Positions 6,298 to 13,043 of a stretch of DNA of 13,510 bases are shown in pieces (within the stretch, counting starts at the first letter, position 1; each line of letters begins with the position of its first letter). Position numbers and translations under genes: made by a program. The DNA is from Ruminococcus sp. UBA5129 (GTDB lineage Bacteria; Bacillota; Clostridia; Oscillospirales; Ruminococcaceae). The notes under the pieces were generated by a model. The model saw only the letters and a list, made by a program, of their open reading frames with translations, had not been told where the DNA came from and did not search any database. The DNA lies in NCBI GenBank assembly GCA_002414125.1, contig DHYN01000056.1, forward strand, positions 11,300 through 24,809, in the 5' to 3' direction.

Positions 6298-7956
6298 ATG
6301 AAGAAAAAGCTTTCCGCAGTACTTGCTGTCGTTATGACTGCTGCGGCTGTTGCTATACCGACAACTCTCGCCGAGGACGGCAAAAAGACATTCGTCATCG
6401 CAGGAGACTCGGTCGTTGACTGCAGATCTGAGATCAGTGCCGCAGAAATGTGTGCCGAATATTTTGAGGACACCTCATCGGGCTGCACATTTGCAAACAT
6501 GAAGTCCGATAAGCTCGTTGAGTGGTCGGCGAATAACGCTTCCGACTACAAGAATGCAGATCAGATCGTGATCTGTGTAGGAATGGACGAGATGATAGAT
6601 ACAGCTTCCGCATTTTTTGGACAGTTCGCTGTCAAGAACAATCTTCTCAAGGAGCAGTACGCAGGTACTGAGACTATCAACTTCCTTGATTTAGACGACC
6701 TTGCTAAGCTCGATAAGTCGAAGGTATCGGCTCTCAGCTCAACAAAGCTCAGTATGTTCCTTCTCAATCTCGGCAAGGAAATATACGGTACGGCTGTAAA
6801 GCCCGGCGGCGTCATCTATGACAGGATCATGCCGAATATTGAGACTACAGTCCGCAATATCCACGCTAATGCTCCCGATGCAAATATCATTATCTCTACG
6901 ATCTACAACCCTCTTTCATTCAGCGAGGAGTACTACGATATGCGTTTTGGCGAAGGTGCGGATTACCACTCCTATGAAACGGCGATAAAGTCGCTCAAGA
7001 CCGAGATGTGGTACTATACCGATGAATTCAGAACAGCCGTTCTTGACAATGTTGCTGTAGAGCTGCGCAAAAATGACAAAATAAACGTCAATGTCGCTGA
7101 TTTCTACAAGGCGTTTGGTTCGTGGGATCAGTATAGCGATCCAAAGGACTCATGGGGCGATACATGGTACTTTACTGACATACAGAAGAGCGGTGATGAA
7201 AGAAGCTATCTTCCTAACCGGAACGGTCAGCTCGTTATGGCGACAGAGATCATCCGTACATATAACAGCTATCACGACACAACAGAGAATTGCCTGCTCC
7301 GCACTGTAATGGCTGCAAACGCCGATGCTGCATCGTATCCTGCATATGCAAAGTCGCTTTATACCAAGGCAGTCGGTGAACTCATTGAACCCGATCCTAC
7401 GGAAACTCCGACAGAAGCGCCCACAGAATCTCCGACGGAAGCAGTCACAGAAGTACCAACAGAAGCTGTCACAGAAGTACCAACGGAAGCTGTCACAGAA
7501 GCTCCTACGGAGGCTGTCACAGAAGCACCTACCGAGGCTATCACAGAAACTCCGACAGAAGCATCCACAGAAGCTTTCACAGAAGCTCCTACAGAAGCAT
7601 CCACAGAATCTCCGACGGAAGCTGTCACAGAAGCTCCTACAGAAGCCATCACAGAAGCTTTCACAGAAGCTCCGACAGAAGTATCTACGGAAGCTCCCAC
7701 AGAAGCATCCACACAAGCTCCTGCACCGGTTAAACTCGGCGATGTAAACGGCGACAAGGAGATAGATGCGATCGACGCTTCGCTCGTGCTTGCGGAATAT
7801 GCAAGAAAATCCACAGGTAAGCCGCTGCAGTTCGATGATACCAAGAGAGCCGCTGCCGATGTGAACGGAGACAAGGAGGTAGATGCTGTCGACGCTTCGA
7901 TGATCCTCAAGTACTATTCGCTCAAATCCACGGGAAAAGTTCCCAGCTTTACATGA
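6298..7956 (+). CDS. Secreted SGNH/GDSL-like protein with PTEA linker and dockerin
   Basis: A 552-residue protein. The start at 6298 has AAAGGAG 7 nt ahead; the upstream in-frame ATG at 6250 has none. A signal peptide (about 1-25) ends near TTLAED. Residues about 30-360 resemble the SGNH/GDSL hydrolase fold: FVIAGDSVVD gives block I with S38, VICVGMDEM (about 91-99) sits where block III (GxND) is expected, and LPNRNGQLVMA (about 305-315) where block V (DxxHP) is expected. Only the block I serine is clearly kept; the usual block III Asn and block V Asp and His are not seen. Residues about 366-478 are a PTEA-type linker, and 481-552 a type I dockerin nearly identical to that of the LRR protein. 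Carbohydrate esterase activity would fit the family and context, but it could be an inactive or binding variant. A terminator follows. Confidence 0.8.
   Translation: MKKKLSAVLAVVMTAAAVAIPTTLAEDGKKTFVIAGDSVVDCRSEISAAEMCAEYFEDTSSGCTFANMKSDKLVEWSANNASDYKNADQIVICVGMDEMIDTASAFFGQFAVKNNLLKEQYAGTETINFLDLDDLAKLDKSKVSALSSTKLSMFLLNLGKEIYGTAVKPGGVIYDRIMPNIETTVRNIHANAPDANIIISTIYNPLSFSEEYYDMRFGEGADYHSYETAIKSLKTEMWYYTDEFRTAVLDNVAVELRKNDKINVNVADFYKAFGSWDQYSDPKDSWGDTWYFTDIQKSGDERSYLPNRNGQLVMATEIIRTYNSYHDTTENCLLRTVMAANADAASYPAYAKSLYTKAVGELIEPDPTETPTEAPTESPTEAVTEVPTEAVTEVPTEAVTEAPTEAVTEAPTEAITETPTEASTEAFTEAPTEASTESPTEAVTEAPTEAITEAFTEAPTEVSTEAPTEASTQAPAPVKLGDVNGDKEIDAIDASLVLAEYARKSTGKPLQFDDTKRAAADVNGDKEVDAVDASMILKYYSLKSTGKVPSFT
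7393..7716 (+). repeat. Tandem 12-base repeats encoding the PTEA linker
   Basis: About 27 units of roughly 12 bases, each coding four residues of the pattern (P/V/S/I/F)TEA. Wobble positions vary but the frame is kept throughout. It encodes a flexible, acidic linker between the SGNH-like domain and the dockerin. Such repeats are prone to length change by slippage. Confidence 0.85.
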
Positions 7957-7995
7957 TATTTTGACAGAAGGTGAGTCAGACGGCTCACCTTTTTT
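7717..7995 (+). repeat. Right arm of the long inverted repeat (dockerin coding end plus terminator)
   Basis: Matches the reverse complement of 1584-1860, with 15 differences in the 240 bases up to the stop codon by my own count. Only two amino acids differ between the encoded dockerins (Lys for Asn in calcium loop 1, Lys for Arg near the second helix). The short stretch between stop codon and hairpin differs in length and sequence. Confidence 0.88.
7968..7995 (+). terminator. Rho-independent terminator of the SGNH-dockerin gene
   Basis: An 8-bp stem (AAGGTGAG/CTCACCTT) with an 8-base loop, followed by a T-run, 11 nt after the stop codon. Stem, loop and T-run match the terminator of the LRR-dockerin gene. 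Confidence 0.92.
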
Positions 7996-8033
7996 CTTCG
8001 CCTGCATATAATGTTGATAGGGCAGGTGATGAT

Positions 8034-8384
8034 ATGGATGCGGTCATGATAACGGCAGTTCTCGTTCTTTGTGTGATAGCGGCGATCGAAGCGGTGAGCC
8101 TTTTCTGCAACAGGGAGGATGCGGATGAGCTGATAATCGCGGTGGCTGTCGCTGTTACGGCTAAGACCGAAAATATCGGTGCAAAGCTCGAATGTGCGGC
8201 AAGCGAGCTGAGGGGATTCAACAGCGGACGTATACGGATGGTGATAGTCGATCTCGGCATGACAAAAGCTCAGCAGGAGGAATGCAGTCTCTTTTGCGCG
8301 GGACACCCGTTGGCTGTGATCGCATTTCCTGATGAAGCCGAAAAAATATTGTCGAAAACATTTGCAATTGAGCGAAAAGTATAG
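8034..8384 (+). CDS. Small membrane-anchored protein of unknown function
   Basis: A 116-residue protein that I do not recognise. The ATG at 8034 is preceded by an AGGTGA-like Shine-Dalgarno sequence; the frame runs further upstream into the terminator, so longer starts are unlikely. Residues about 4-25 form one hydrophobic segment. The rest is a small soluble domain with an alternating beta/alpha feel: LIIAVAVAVTAKTENI, then MVIVDLGMT, then LAVIAFPDEAEKIL. Two Cys pairs with intervening residues (near CAASEL and CSLFCAG) are present. A TATAAT at 8007-8012 just after the terminator could be its -10 box, but no good -35 is seen. Its 3' end overlaps the spacer of the promoter for the acyltransferase gene. 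The coding potential seems real because the frame fills the gap between terminator and next promoter and has a good start site. Confidence 0.65.
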   Translation: MDAVMITAVLVLCVIAAIEAVSLFCNREDADELIIAVAVAVTAKTENIGAKLECAASELRGFNSGRIRMVIVDLGMTKAQQEECSLFCAGHPLAVIAFPDEAEKILSKTFAIERKV

Positions 8385-8390
8385 TATAAT
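8362..8390 (+). promoter_or_regulatory. Sigma-A-type promoter of the acyltransferase-recD2-mreB operon
   Basis: TTGCAA, a 17-base spacer, then TATAAT. It overlaps the end of the small upstream gene (stop at 8384) and leaves a leader of about 60 nt before the start at 8458. No terminator or other promoter is evident between the following genes, so it probably drives the whole group. Confidence 0.78.
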
Positions 8391-8457
8391 ATAAAATAGG
8401 TGAAAATGCTTGTTTTTGAGCTCACCATGAAAATCAAAATGAAAGAGGTAAAAATCA

Positions 8458-9699
8458 ATGGCAACTGCAATCAAGACCCGAACTACCGCTGTTCCTGACG
8501 GTCCTACACTCAAAGCGGACGACGGTCATAATTACGGCATCGACCTGCTCAGACTCTTTTCTCAGTTCCTTGTTGTAACGCTTCATGTTATGGGACAGGG
8601 AGGAGTTCTCTATACGACAGGCAACCTTAAGACCTACTGGACTGCATGGACAATAGAGACAACGGCTTATTGCGCTGTTGATATATTCGCGATGATAAGC
8701 GGATATGTCGGCTACAGGTCTAAGCCGAAGCCCTCAAGGATAATCAATCTCTGGTTACAGACAATATTCTGGTTCATACCGCTCGGATTCTTCAATATAC
8801 ATATGACGCCCGATATGGCGCCAAGAGAGAAGTTCTTCAAGGTCTGCTTTGCGTTCCTGCCGCTTTCACACGGAAGAAACTGGTACCTGACCGCTTATTT
8901 TGTGATGTGCTTCTTCTTGCCGCTCCTCAACTGCATCATACAGAATTGTCCGAGATTTGTTTTGAAATGGACGCTTCTCGTGTCGCTTTTCTTCATCACA
9001 TGCAATCTCAACAATCTCCTCAATGATTACTATGTCCTCAAGGGAGGATACTGCTGGGCATGGCTCTCGATCATGTATCTGGTCGGTGGTTATCTCGGAA
9101 AGTATGACGTTCTCAGCTCGGTGAAGAAGAGAGTATGGCTGCTGCTGTACGTTGCTATGACGGCGATCACGGTATATTCAAGGTATATCATCCTCAAGGT
9201 CACACCAAAGCTCAAGGATGTTCCTGCATTTGACTGTATCATACTGAAATACATATCTCCCACGATCATCCTTGCAGGCATTTCTATGATAGGTATATTC
9301 ACACAGATAAAGCCAAAGGGTATCGCGAAAACCCTTGTTAAGCTCTTCTCGCCCTGCGCGCTCGGTGTATTCATTATCCATACTCACGAATACATCATGG
9401 CAAAGCATGTTAAGCTTGCATCGAATTATGTTGACCACGAAAACCCCGTTAAAATGGCGCTCCAGACATATGCGATAGTCCTCTTTATCCTCGTGGCATG
9501 CCTCATTCTCGACTTCCTGAGAATGCAGTTATTCAGGCTGTGCGGCGTACCGAAGCTCACCGGCGCTATCGACAAATGGGTGTACAAGAAGGCTGATGCC
9601 GCTAAGGAAAAGGCTACCGCTAAGGAAGCTGAGAGGAAAGCTGCCGAGACTTCCGACAAATCTGAGGACAAAGGCAGACATAAGAAGAATTCCAAATAA
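8458..9699 (+). CDS. Integral membrane acyltransferase, acyltransferase-3 family
   Basis: A 413-residue polytopic membrane protein with about ten hydrophobic segments. The N-terminal pattern GIDLLRLFSQFLVVTLHV holds the conserved Arg (R32) and His (H43) spacing of the acyltransferase-3 family, whose members move acetyl or similar groups onto sugars of exopolysaccharide, peptidoglycan, teichoic acid or lipid. RNWYLTAYFVMCFF and GVFIIHTHEY further on also fit the family. The last 45 or so residues are cytoplasmic, Lys/Glu/Ala-rich and probably helical or disordered. An AGAGG sits about 10 nt ahead of the start. The stop is 15 bp before the start of the helicase gene, consistent with one transcript. 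The substrate cannot be told from sequence; a cell-envelope glycan is the usual case. Confidence 0.85.
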   Translation: MATAIKTRTTAVPDGPTLKADDGHNYGIDLLRLFSQFLVVTLHVMGQGGVLYTTGNLKTYWTAWTIETTAYCAVDIFAMISGYVGYRSKPKPSRIINLWLQTIFWFIPLGFFNIHMTPDMAPREKFFKVCFAFLPLSHGRNWYLTAYFVMCFFLPLLNCIIQNCPRFVLKWTLLVSLFFITCNLNNLLNDYYVLKGGYCWAWLSIMYLVGGYLGKYDVLSSVKKRVWLLLYVAMTAITVYSRYIILKVTPKLKDVPAFDCIILKYISPTIILAGISMIGIFTQIKPKGIAKTLVKLFSPCALGVFIIHTHEYIMAKHVKLASNYVDHENPVKMALQTYAIVLFILVACLILDFLRMQLFRLCGVPKLTGAIDKWVYKKADAAKEKATAKEAERKAAETSDKSEDKGRHKKNSK

Positions 9700-9703
9700 G
9701 GAG
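9698..9703 (+). promoter_or_regulatory. Ribosome binding site for the TTG start of recD2
   Basis: AAGGAG overlaps the stop codon of the acyltransferase gene and lies 11 nt ahead of the TTG at 9715, a slightly long gap. With the weak start codon this suggests modest translation of the helicase. Confidence 0.65.
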
Positions 9704-9714
9704 TTGAAATAATA

Positions 9715-11988
9715 TTGGATGAAAAGCTTCTCCACATCGAGGGAACCGTTGAAAATGTAATATTCTTTAACGAGACCAATGGGTACATAGTTCTCGATCT
9801 CGATGCAGGGGGAGAACTCATCACCGCATGCGGCGAGCTCGGCAAGATCGAGGTGGGCGAGGGTCTTATCCTCGAGGGAAAGTATGTCTCTCACCACAAG
9901 TATGGCACGCAGTTCCGTGTGGAATACTGCGAGCGCAAGCTGCCGAGCACCGTCGTGAATATAGAAAAATACCTCGCTTCAGGAGCGGTAAAGGGGATAG
10001 GTCCTGCGCTTGCAAGGAGGATAGTGGGCGTTTTCGGAGAACGCACCCTTGAGATCATGGAGAGAGAGCCGTTCCGACTGAGCGAGATAAAAGGTATATC
10101 AGCGGCTAAATGCGAGGAGATAGCTGACGAAGCACGAAAGCTTTTTTCGCTGAGAAATGTTATGACGTTTCTGTCGCAGTTTGATGTGTGCTCGCAGTTC
10201 GCGATGAAAGCGTACAGAAAATTCGGCGACGGAGCTGTTGACCTCATCAGAGACAACCCGTATCTGCTGTGCGGCGAGCTTATCGACCTCGATTTCCGCA
10301 GAGCCGATTCGATCGGACGTGATATGAAAATAAGTCTCTCCGCTGAAAACAGAGTTATCGCAGGCGTTCAGCATATCCTTAAGGTGCTTGCTTCGGCAGG
10401 CAATTCATGCGTACCGCTGAAAGTGCTGTGCGATAGGTCGCAGCCTGCACTGAATATCGGCGAGAAGGATTTCTACAAGGCGTATAACGCCGCACTCGGG
10501 GAAAATGAGCTTTTCCAGTATATCAAGGGCGGAAACGAGTTTGTCTACCTGCCCGACTACTACCGCGCGGAAAACTTCATCGCGGACAGGATAAAGCTGC
10601 TCAGCGATTTCACGCTTCCGGAGGATGTCAATATCGACGCCATGATCGACATCGAGGAAGAGGAAAACGGAATAAGATACGAGACCCTTCAGCGTCAGGC
10701 GATAACGTCTGCCGTTTCGCGCGGTCTTATGATAATGACGGGTGGTCCGGGTACGGGAAAGACCACTACGCTCAACGCAATTATCTCGATCTTTGAGAAG
10801 CAGGGCAGCTCCGTGCTCCTTGCAGCTCCTACCGGACGAGCGGCAAAGCGCATGTCCGATCTCACGGGCAGGGAAGCAAAGACTATCCACCGACTGCTGG
10901 AAATCGAGTTCGACAACGGCGGCAGACAGCGCTTCAAGCACAATGAGAACGACCCGCTTTCCTGCGATGTGCTCGTAATTGATGAGATGTCGATGGTGGA
11001 TGTACTGCTGTTTGACAATCTTCTCAGAGCGGTACGGCTCGGATGCAAGCTGATAATGGTCGGCGACAGCGACCAGCTCCCATCGGTCGGCGCAGGAAAC
11101 CTGCTGCGTGATATGATCGACAGCGGAGTCGTTGCGGTCATCAAGCTGAAGGAGATCTTCCGTCAGGCACGTCAGAGCTGTATCGTTACGAATGCGCACA
11201 GGATAGTCAGCGGCGAATACCCCGATCTCACACGCAAGGACAGCGACTTCTTCTTTTTCAGCCGCGATGATTTCGGAAAGGCTTCACAGCTCGTGGTCGA
11301 TCTTGCAAAAACGAGACTCCCGAAGGCGTATAAATACTCGCCGATCGACGATATACAGATACTCGCTCCTTCTCGAAAGGGTACGCTCGGTACTGTCGAG
11401 CTGAACAAGGTGCTCCAGAATGAGCTGAATCCCTCAGCTCCGCATAAGCACGAGTATAAGAGTTACATATATACCTTTCGCGAGGGCGACAAGGTGATGC
11501 AGACGAAAAACAATTACGATATAGAATGGCATAAAGATGGCGAAACAGGAGCAGGTATCTTCAACGGAGACATCGGCAGGATAATCTCGATCAAAAGGGA
11601 TGCCATGACGGCTGTCATCGACTTTGACGGCAGAAAAGCGTCTTATCCGTTCGACATGCTCTCGCAAATAGAGCTTGCGTATGCGATCACTGTCCACAAG
11701 AGTCAGGGATGTGAGTTTGAGGCGGTCATAATGCCTGTGCTTGGCGGTTTCGAGAAGCTTTACTATAGGAATCTGCTCTATACGGCAGTCACCCGTGCGA
11801 AGAAGCTGCTCATCCTCATCGGGAGCAAGGAAAAGATAAACTCTATGGTTGACAATAACAGACGTATAAGGCGGTGTACCTGCCTTAAAGAAATGCTCAA
11901 GGGCTCGGGTGAGGACAGCGGCGATCCGTTCGCACGCTTCCTGACCGCGGACGAGAGTGAAGAACAAATCGAGAGAGAGGATATATAA
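9715..11988 (+). CDS. recD2: RecD2-type ATP-dependent DNA helicase (TTG start)
   Basis: A 757-residue SF1B helicase of the RecD2 type, which in other bacteria unwinds DNA 5' to 3' and works in repair independently of RecBC. An OB-like N-terminus (about 1-80) is followed by helix-hairpin-helix motifs (GAVKGIGPALA at 90-100 and a second near 122-136). Walker A GGPGTGKTT is at 343-351 (K349) and Walker B VLVIDEM has D423/E424. Motif III VGDSDQLPSVGAG begins at 449. The C-terminal UvrD_C_2-like part has AYAITVHKSQG (655-665) and LLYTAVTRAKK. The start is TTG at 9715 with AAGGAG 11 nt ahead; no in-frame ATG is near. Length fits the family. The gene follows the acyltransferase by 15 bp, and its stop lies 1 base before the mreB start. 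Confidence 0.95.
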   Translation: MDEKLLHIEGTVENVIFFNETNGYIVLDLDAGGELITACGELGKIEVGEGLILEGKYVSHHKYGTQFRVEYCERKLPSTVVNIEKYLASGAVKGIGPALARRIVGVFGERTLEIMEREPFRLSEIKGISAAKCEEIADEARKLFSLRNVMTFLSQFDVCSQFAMKAYRKFGDGAVDLIRDNPYLLCGELIDLDFRRADSIGRDMKISLSAENRVIAGVQHILKVLASAGNSCVPLKVLCDRSQPALNIGEKDFYKAYNAALGENELFQYIKGGNEFVYLPDYYRAENFIADRIKLLSDFTLPEDVNIDAMIDIEEEENGIRYETLQRQAITSAVSRGLMIMTGGPGTGKTTTLNAIISIFEKQGSSVLLAAPTGRAAKRMSDLTGREAKTIHRLLEIEFDNGGRQRFKHNENDPLSCDVLVIDEMSMVDVLLFDNLLRAVRLGCKLIMVGDSDQLPSVGAGNLLRDMIDSGVVAVIKLKEIFRQARQSCIVTNAHRIVSGEYPDLTRKDSDFFFFSRDDFGKASQLVVDLAKTRLPKAYKYSPIDDIQILAPSRKGTLGTVELNKVLQNELNPSAPHKHEYKSYIYTFREGDKVMQTKNNYDIEWHKDGETGAGIFNGDIGRIISIKRDAMTAVIDFDGRKASYPFDMLSQIELAYAITVHKSQGCEFEAVIMPVLGGFEKLYYRNLLYTAVTRAKKLLILIGSKEKINSMVDNNRRIRRCTCLKEMLKGSGEDSGDPFARFLTADESEEQIEREDI

Positions 11989-11989
11989 A

Positions 11990-13009
11990 ATGGCAAATAC
12001 CGACATAGGAATTGATCTTGGAACAGCAAATATCGTTATGACCATGGGTAGCAAGGGCGTGGTGCTCAGCGAGCCGTCGGTCATCGCGTACAATACGAGG
12101 ACGGAGCGCGTTCTTGCCGTTGGAAAGGAAGCCTACGACATGATAGGCAAGAATCCCGAGTACATAGCCGTGGTTCGCCCGATAATCGACGGAGTTATCT
12201 CCGATGACGACCTTACGCACAGTATGATAAGGGAGTTCATCCTCAAGGTAACAGGACATCAGCTCATCAAGCCGAGGATAGTTATCTGCGTGCCCTCGTC
12301 GATAACCGATGTTGAGAGCCGTGCCGTAGTGGATGCCGCAAGGAGTGCAGGCTCGCGCCAGATATACCTTATTCAGGAGCCGATCGCAGCGATGATCGGA
12401 GCAGGCGTGAATATAACAAAGGCAAGAGGTCATATGATCGTAGATATAGGCGGTGGAACGACAGATGTTGCGATCGTTTCAATGAACGGCGTTGTCACCT
12501 CGCACACCGTAAAGACAGCAGGAAATACTATCGACAGGTCTATCGTGAAATATATGCAGAGCAAATACAAGCTGCTCATCGGCGAAAGGACTGCCGAGCG
12601 TGTAAAAATGGAGCTCTGCAACCTCTACGACCCCAGTGACGAGCGTTCGTATATGGTCAAGGGAAGAAGCCTCCTCAAGGGACTTCCTGCACAGGTGCTC
12701 CTGACCGAAATGGAGCTTTTCGAGGCTATAGAGGACGATGCCTTCGCAATAATGGAGGCTATCAGAAAGGTTCTTGAGGACACTCCGCCTGAGCTTGTGG
12801 GCGACATTTACGACAACGGACTCCTCCTCACCGGCGGTGGCTCGCTGCTCGGAGGACTCACTCAGCTCATCAAGAGGACGCTCGGCATCAACTGCCACAT
12901 CGCAAAGGACGCTATAAACTGTGTGGCAAAGGGTACGGGAATGGCTTTCGGAAAAATGACGACACTGCTTGACGGCTTCGAGGTAGCGCCGATAAGCAGA
13001 TACAGATAA
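11990..13009 (+). CDS. mreB: MreB-family actin-like cell-shape protein
   Basis: A 339-residue MreB/Mbl-type protein, which polymerises under the membrane and guides side-wall peptidoglycan synthesis. Visible motifs are phosphate-1 GIDLGTANI (7-15), the EPIAAMIGAG stretch (130-139), phosphate-2 DIGGGTTDVAIVS (152-164) and the adenosine-site LLTGGGSLLGG near the C-terminus. The start at 11990 is chosen because AGAGAGG lies 9 nt ahead and homologues begin with a short stretch before GIDLGT; the in-frame ATG at 11957 would overlap recD2 by 32 bases. The start is 1 base after the recD2 stop, so the two are likely translationally coupled. Whether it is MreB or the Mbl paralogue cannot be told by eye. 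The symbol is given at family level. Confidence 0.93.
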   Translation: MANTDIGIDLGTANIVMTMGSKGVVLSEPSVIAYNTRTERVLAVGKEAYDMIGKNPEYIAVVRPIIDGVISDDDLTHSMIREFILKVTGHQLIKPRIVICVPSSITDVESRAVVDAARSAGSRQIYLIQEPIAAMIGAGVNITKARGHMIVDIGGGTTDVAIVSMNGVVTSHTVKTAGNTIDRSIVKYMQSKYKLLIGERTAERVKMELCNLYDPSDERSYMVKGRSLLKGLPAQVLLTEMELFEAIEDDAFAIMEAIRKVLEDTPPELVGDIYDNGLLLTGGGSLLGGLTQLIKRTLGINCHIAKDAINCVAKGTGMAFGKMTTLLDGFEVAPISRYR

Positions 13010-13024
13010 GAGCCTTAAGGCTCT
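13009..13024 (+). other. Perfect 16-bp palindrome between mreB and the next gene
   Basis: AGAGCCTTAAGGCTCT forms a 6-bp stem with a TTAA loop directly after the mreB stop. No T-run follows, so it is not a standard terminator. It could be an RNA stability or processing element, or a protein-binding site. Confidence 0.5.
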
Positions 13025-13043
13025 GAGAGGACGGAGGAAAAAT

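Noticed and set aside
7393..7716. Possible CRISPR array
   Set aside because: The units are about 12 bases, contiguous, without unique spacers, and in frame with a protein linker.
7150..8007. Minus-strand open frame of 285 codons rich in Cys, Arg, Phe and Ser
   Set aside because: It is the antisense of the PTEA repeat and dockerin of the SGNH protein; its CRSFC-like repetition simply mirrors the 12-base repeat. It has no ribosome binding site and starts inside the small downstream gene's leader.
8398..8435. GGTGA...TCACC pairing in the acyltransferase leader as a riboswitch or terminator
   Set aside because: The arms pair over only about five bases with an irregular interior and no T-run; I could not match it to a known riboswitch.
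9891..11144. Further long antisense frames in the helicase gene
   Set aside because: Frames on the opposite strand of a biased coding sequence are expected; none has a ribosome binding site or known motif.
10405..11199. Minus-strand open frame of 264 codons within recD2
   Set aside because: It is antisense to the conserved helicase motifs and shows no recognisable domain.
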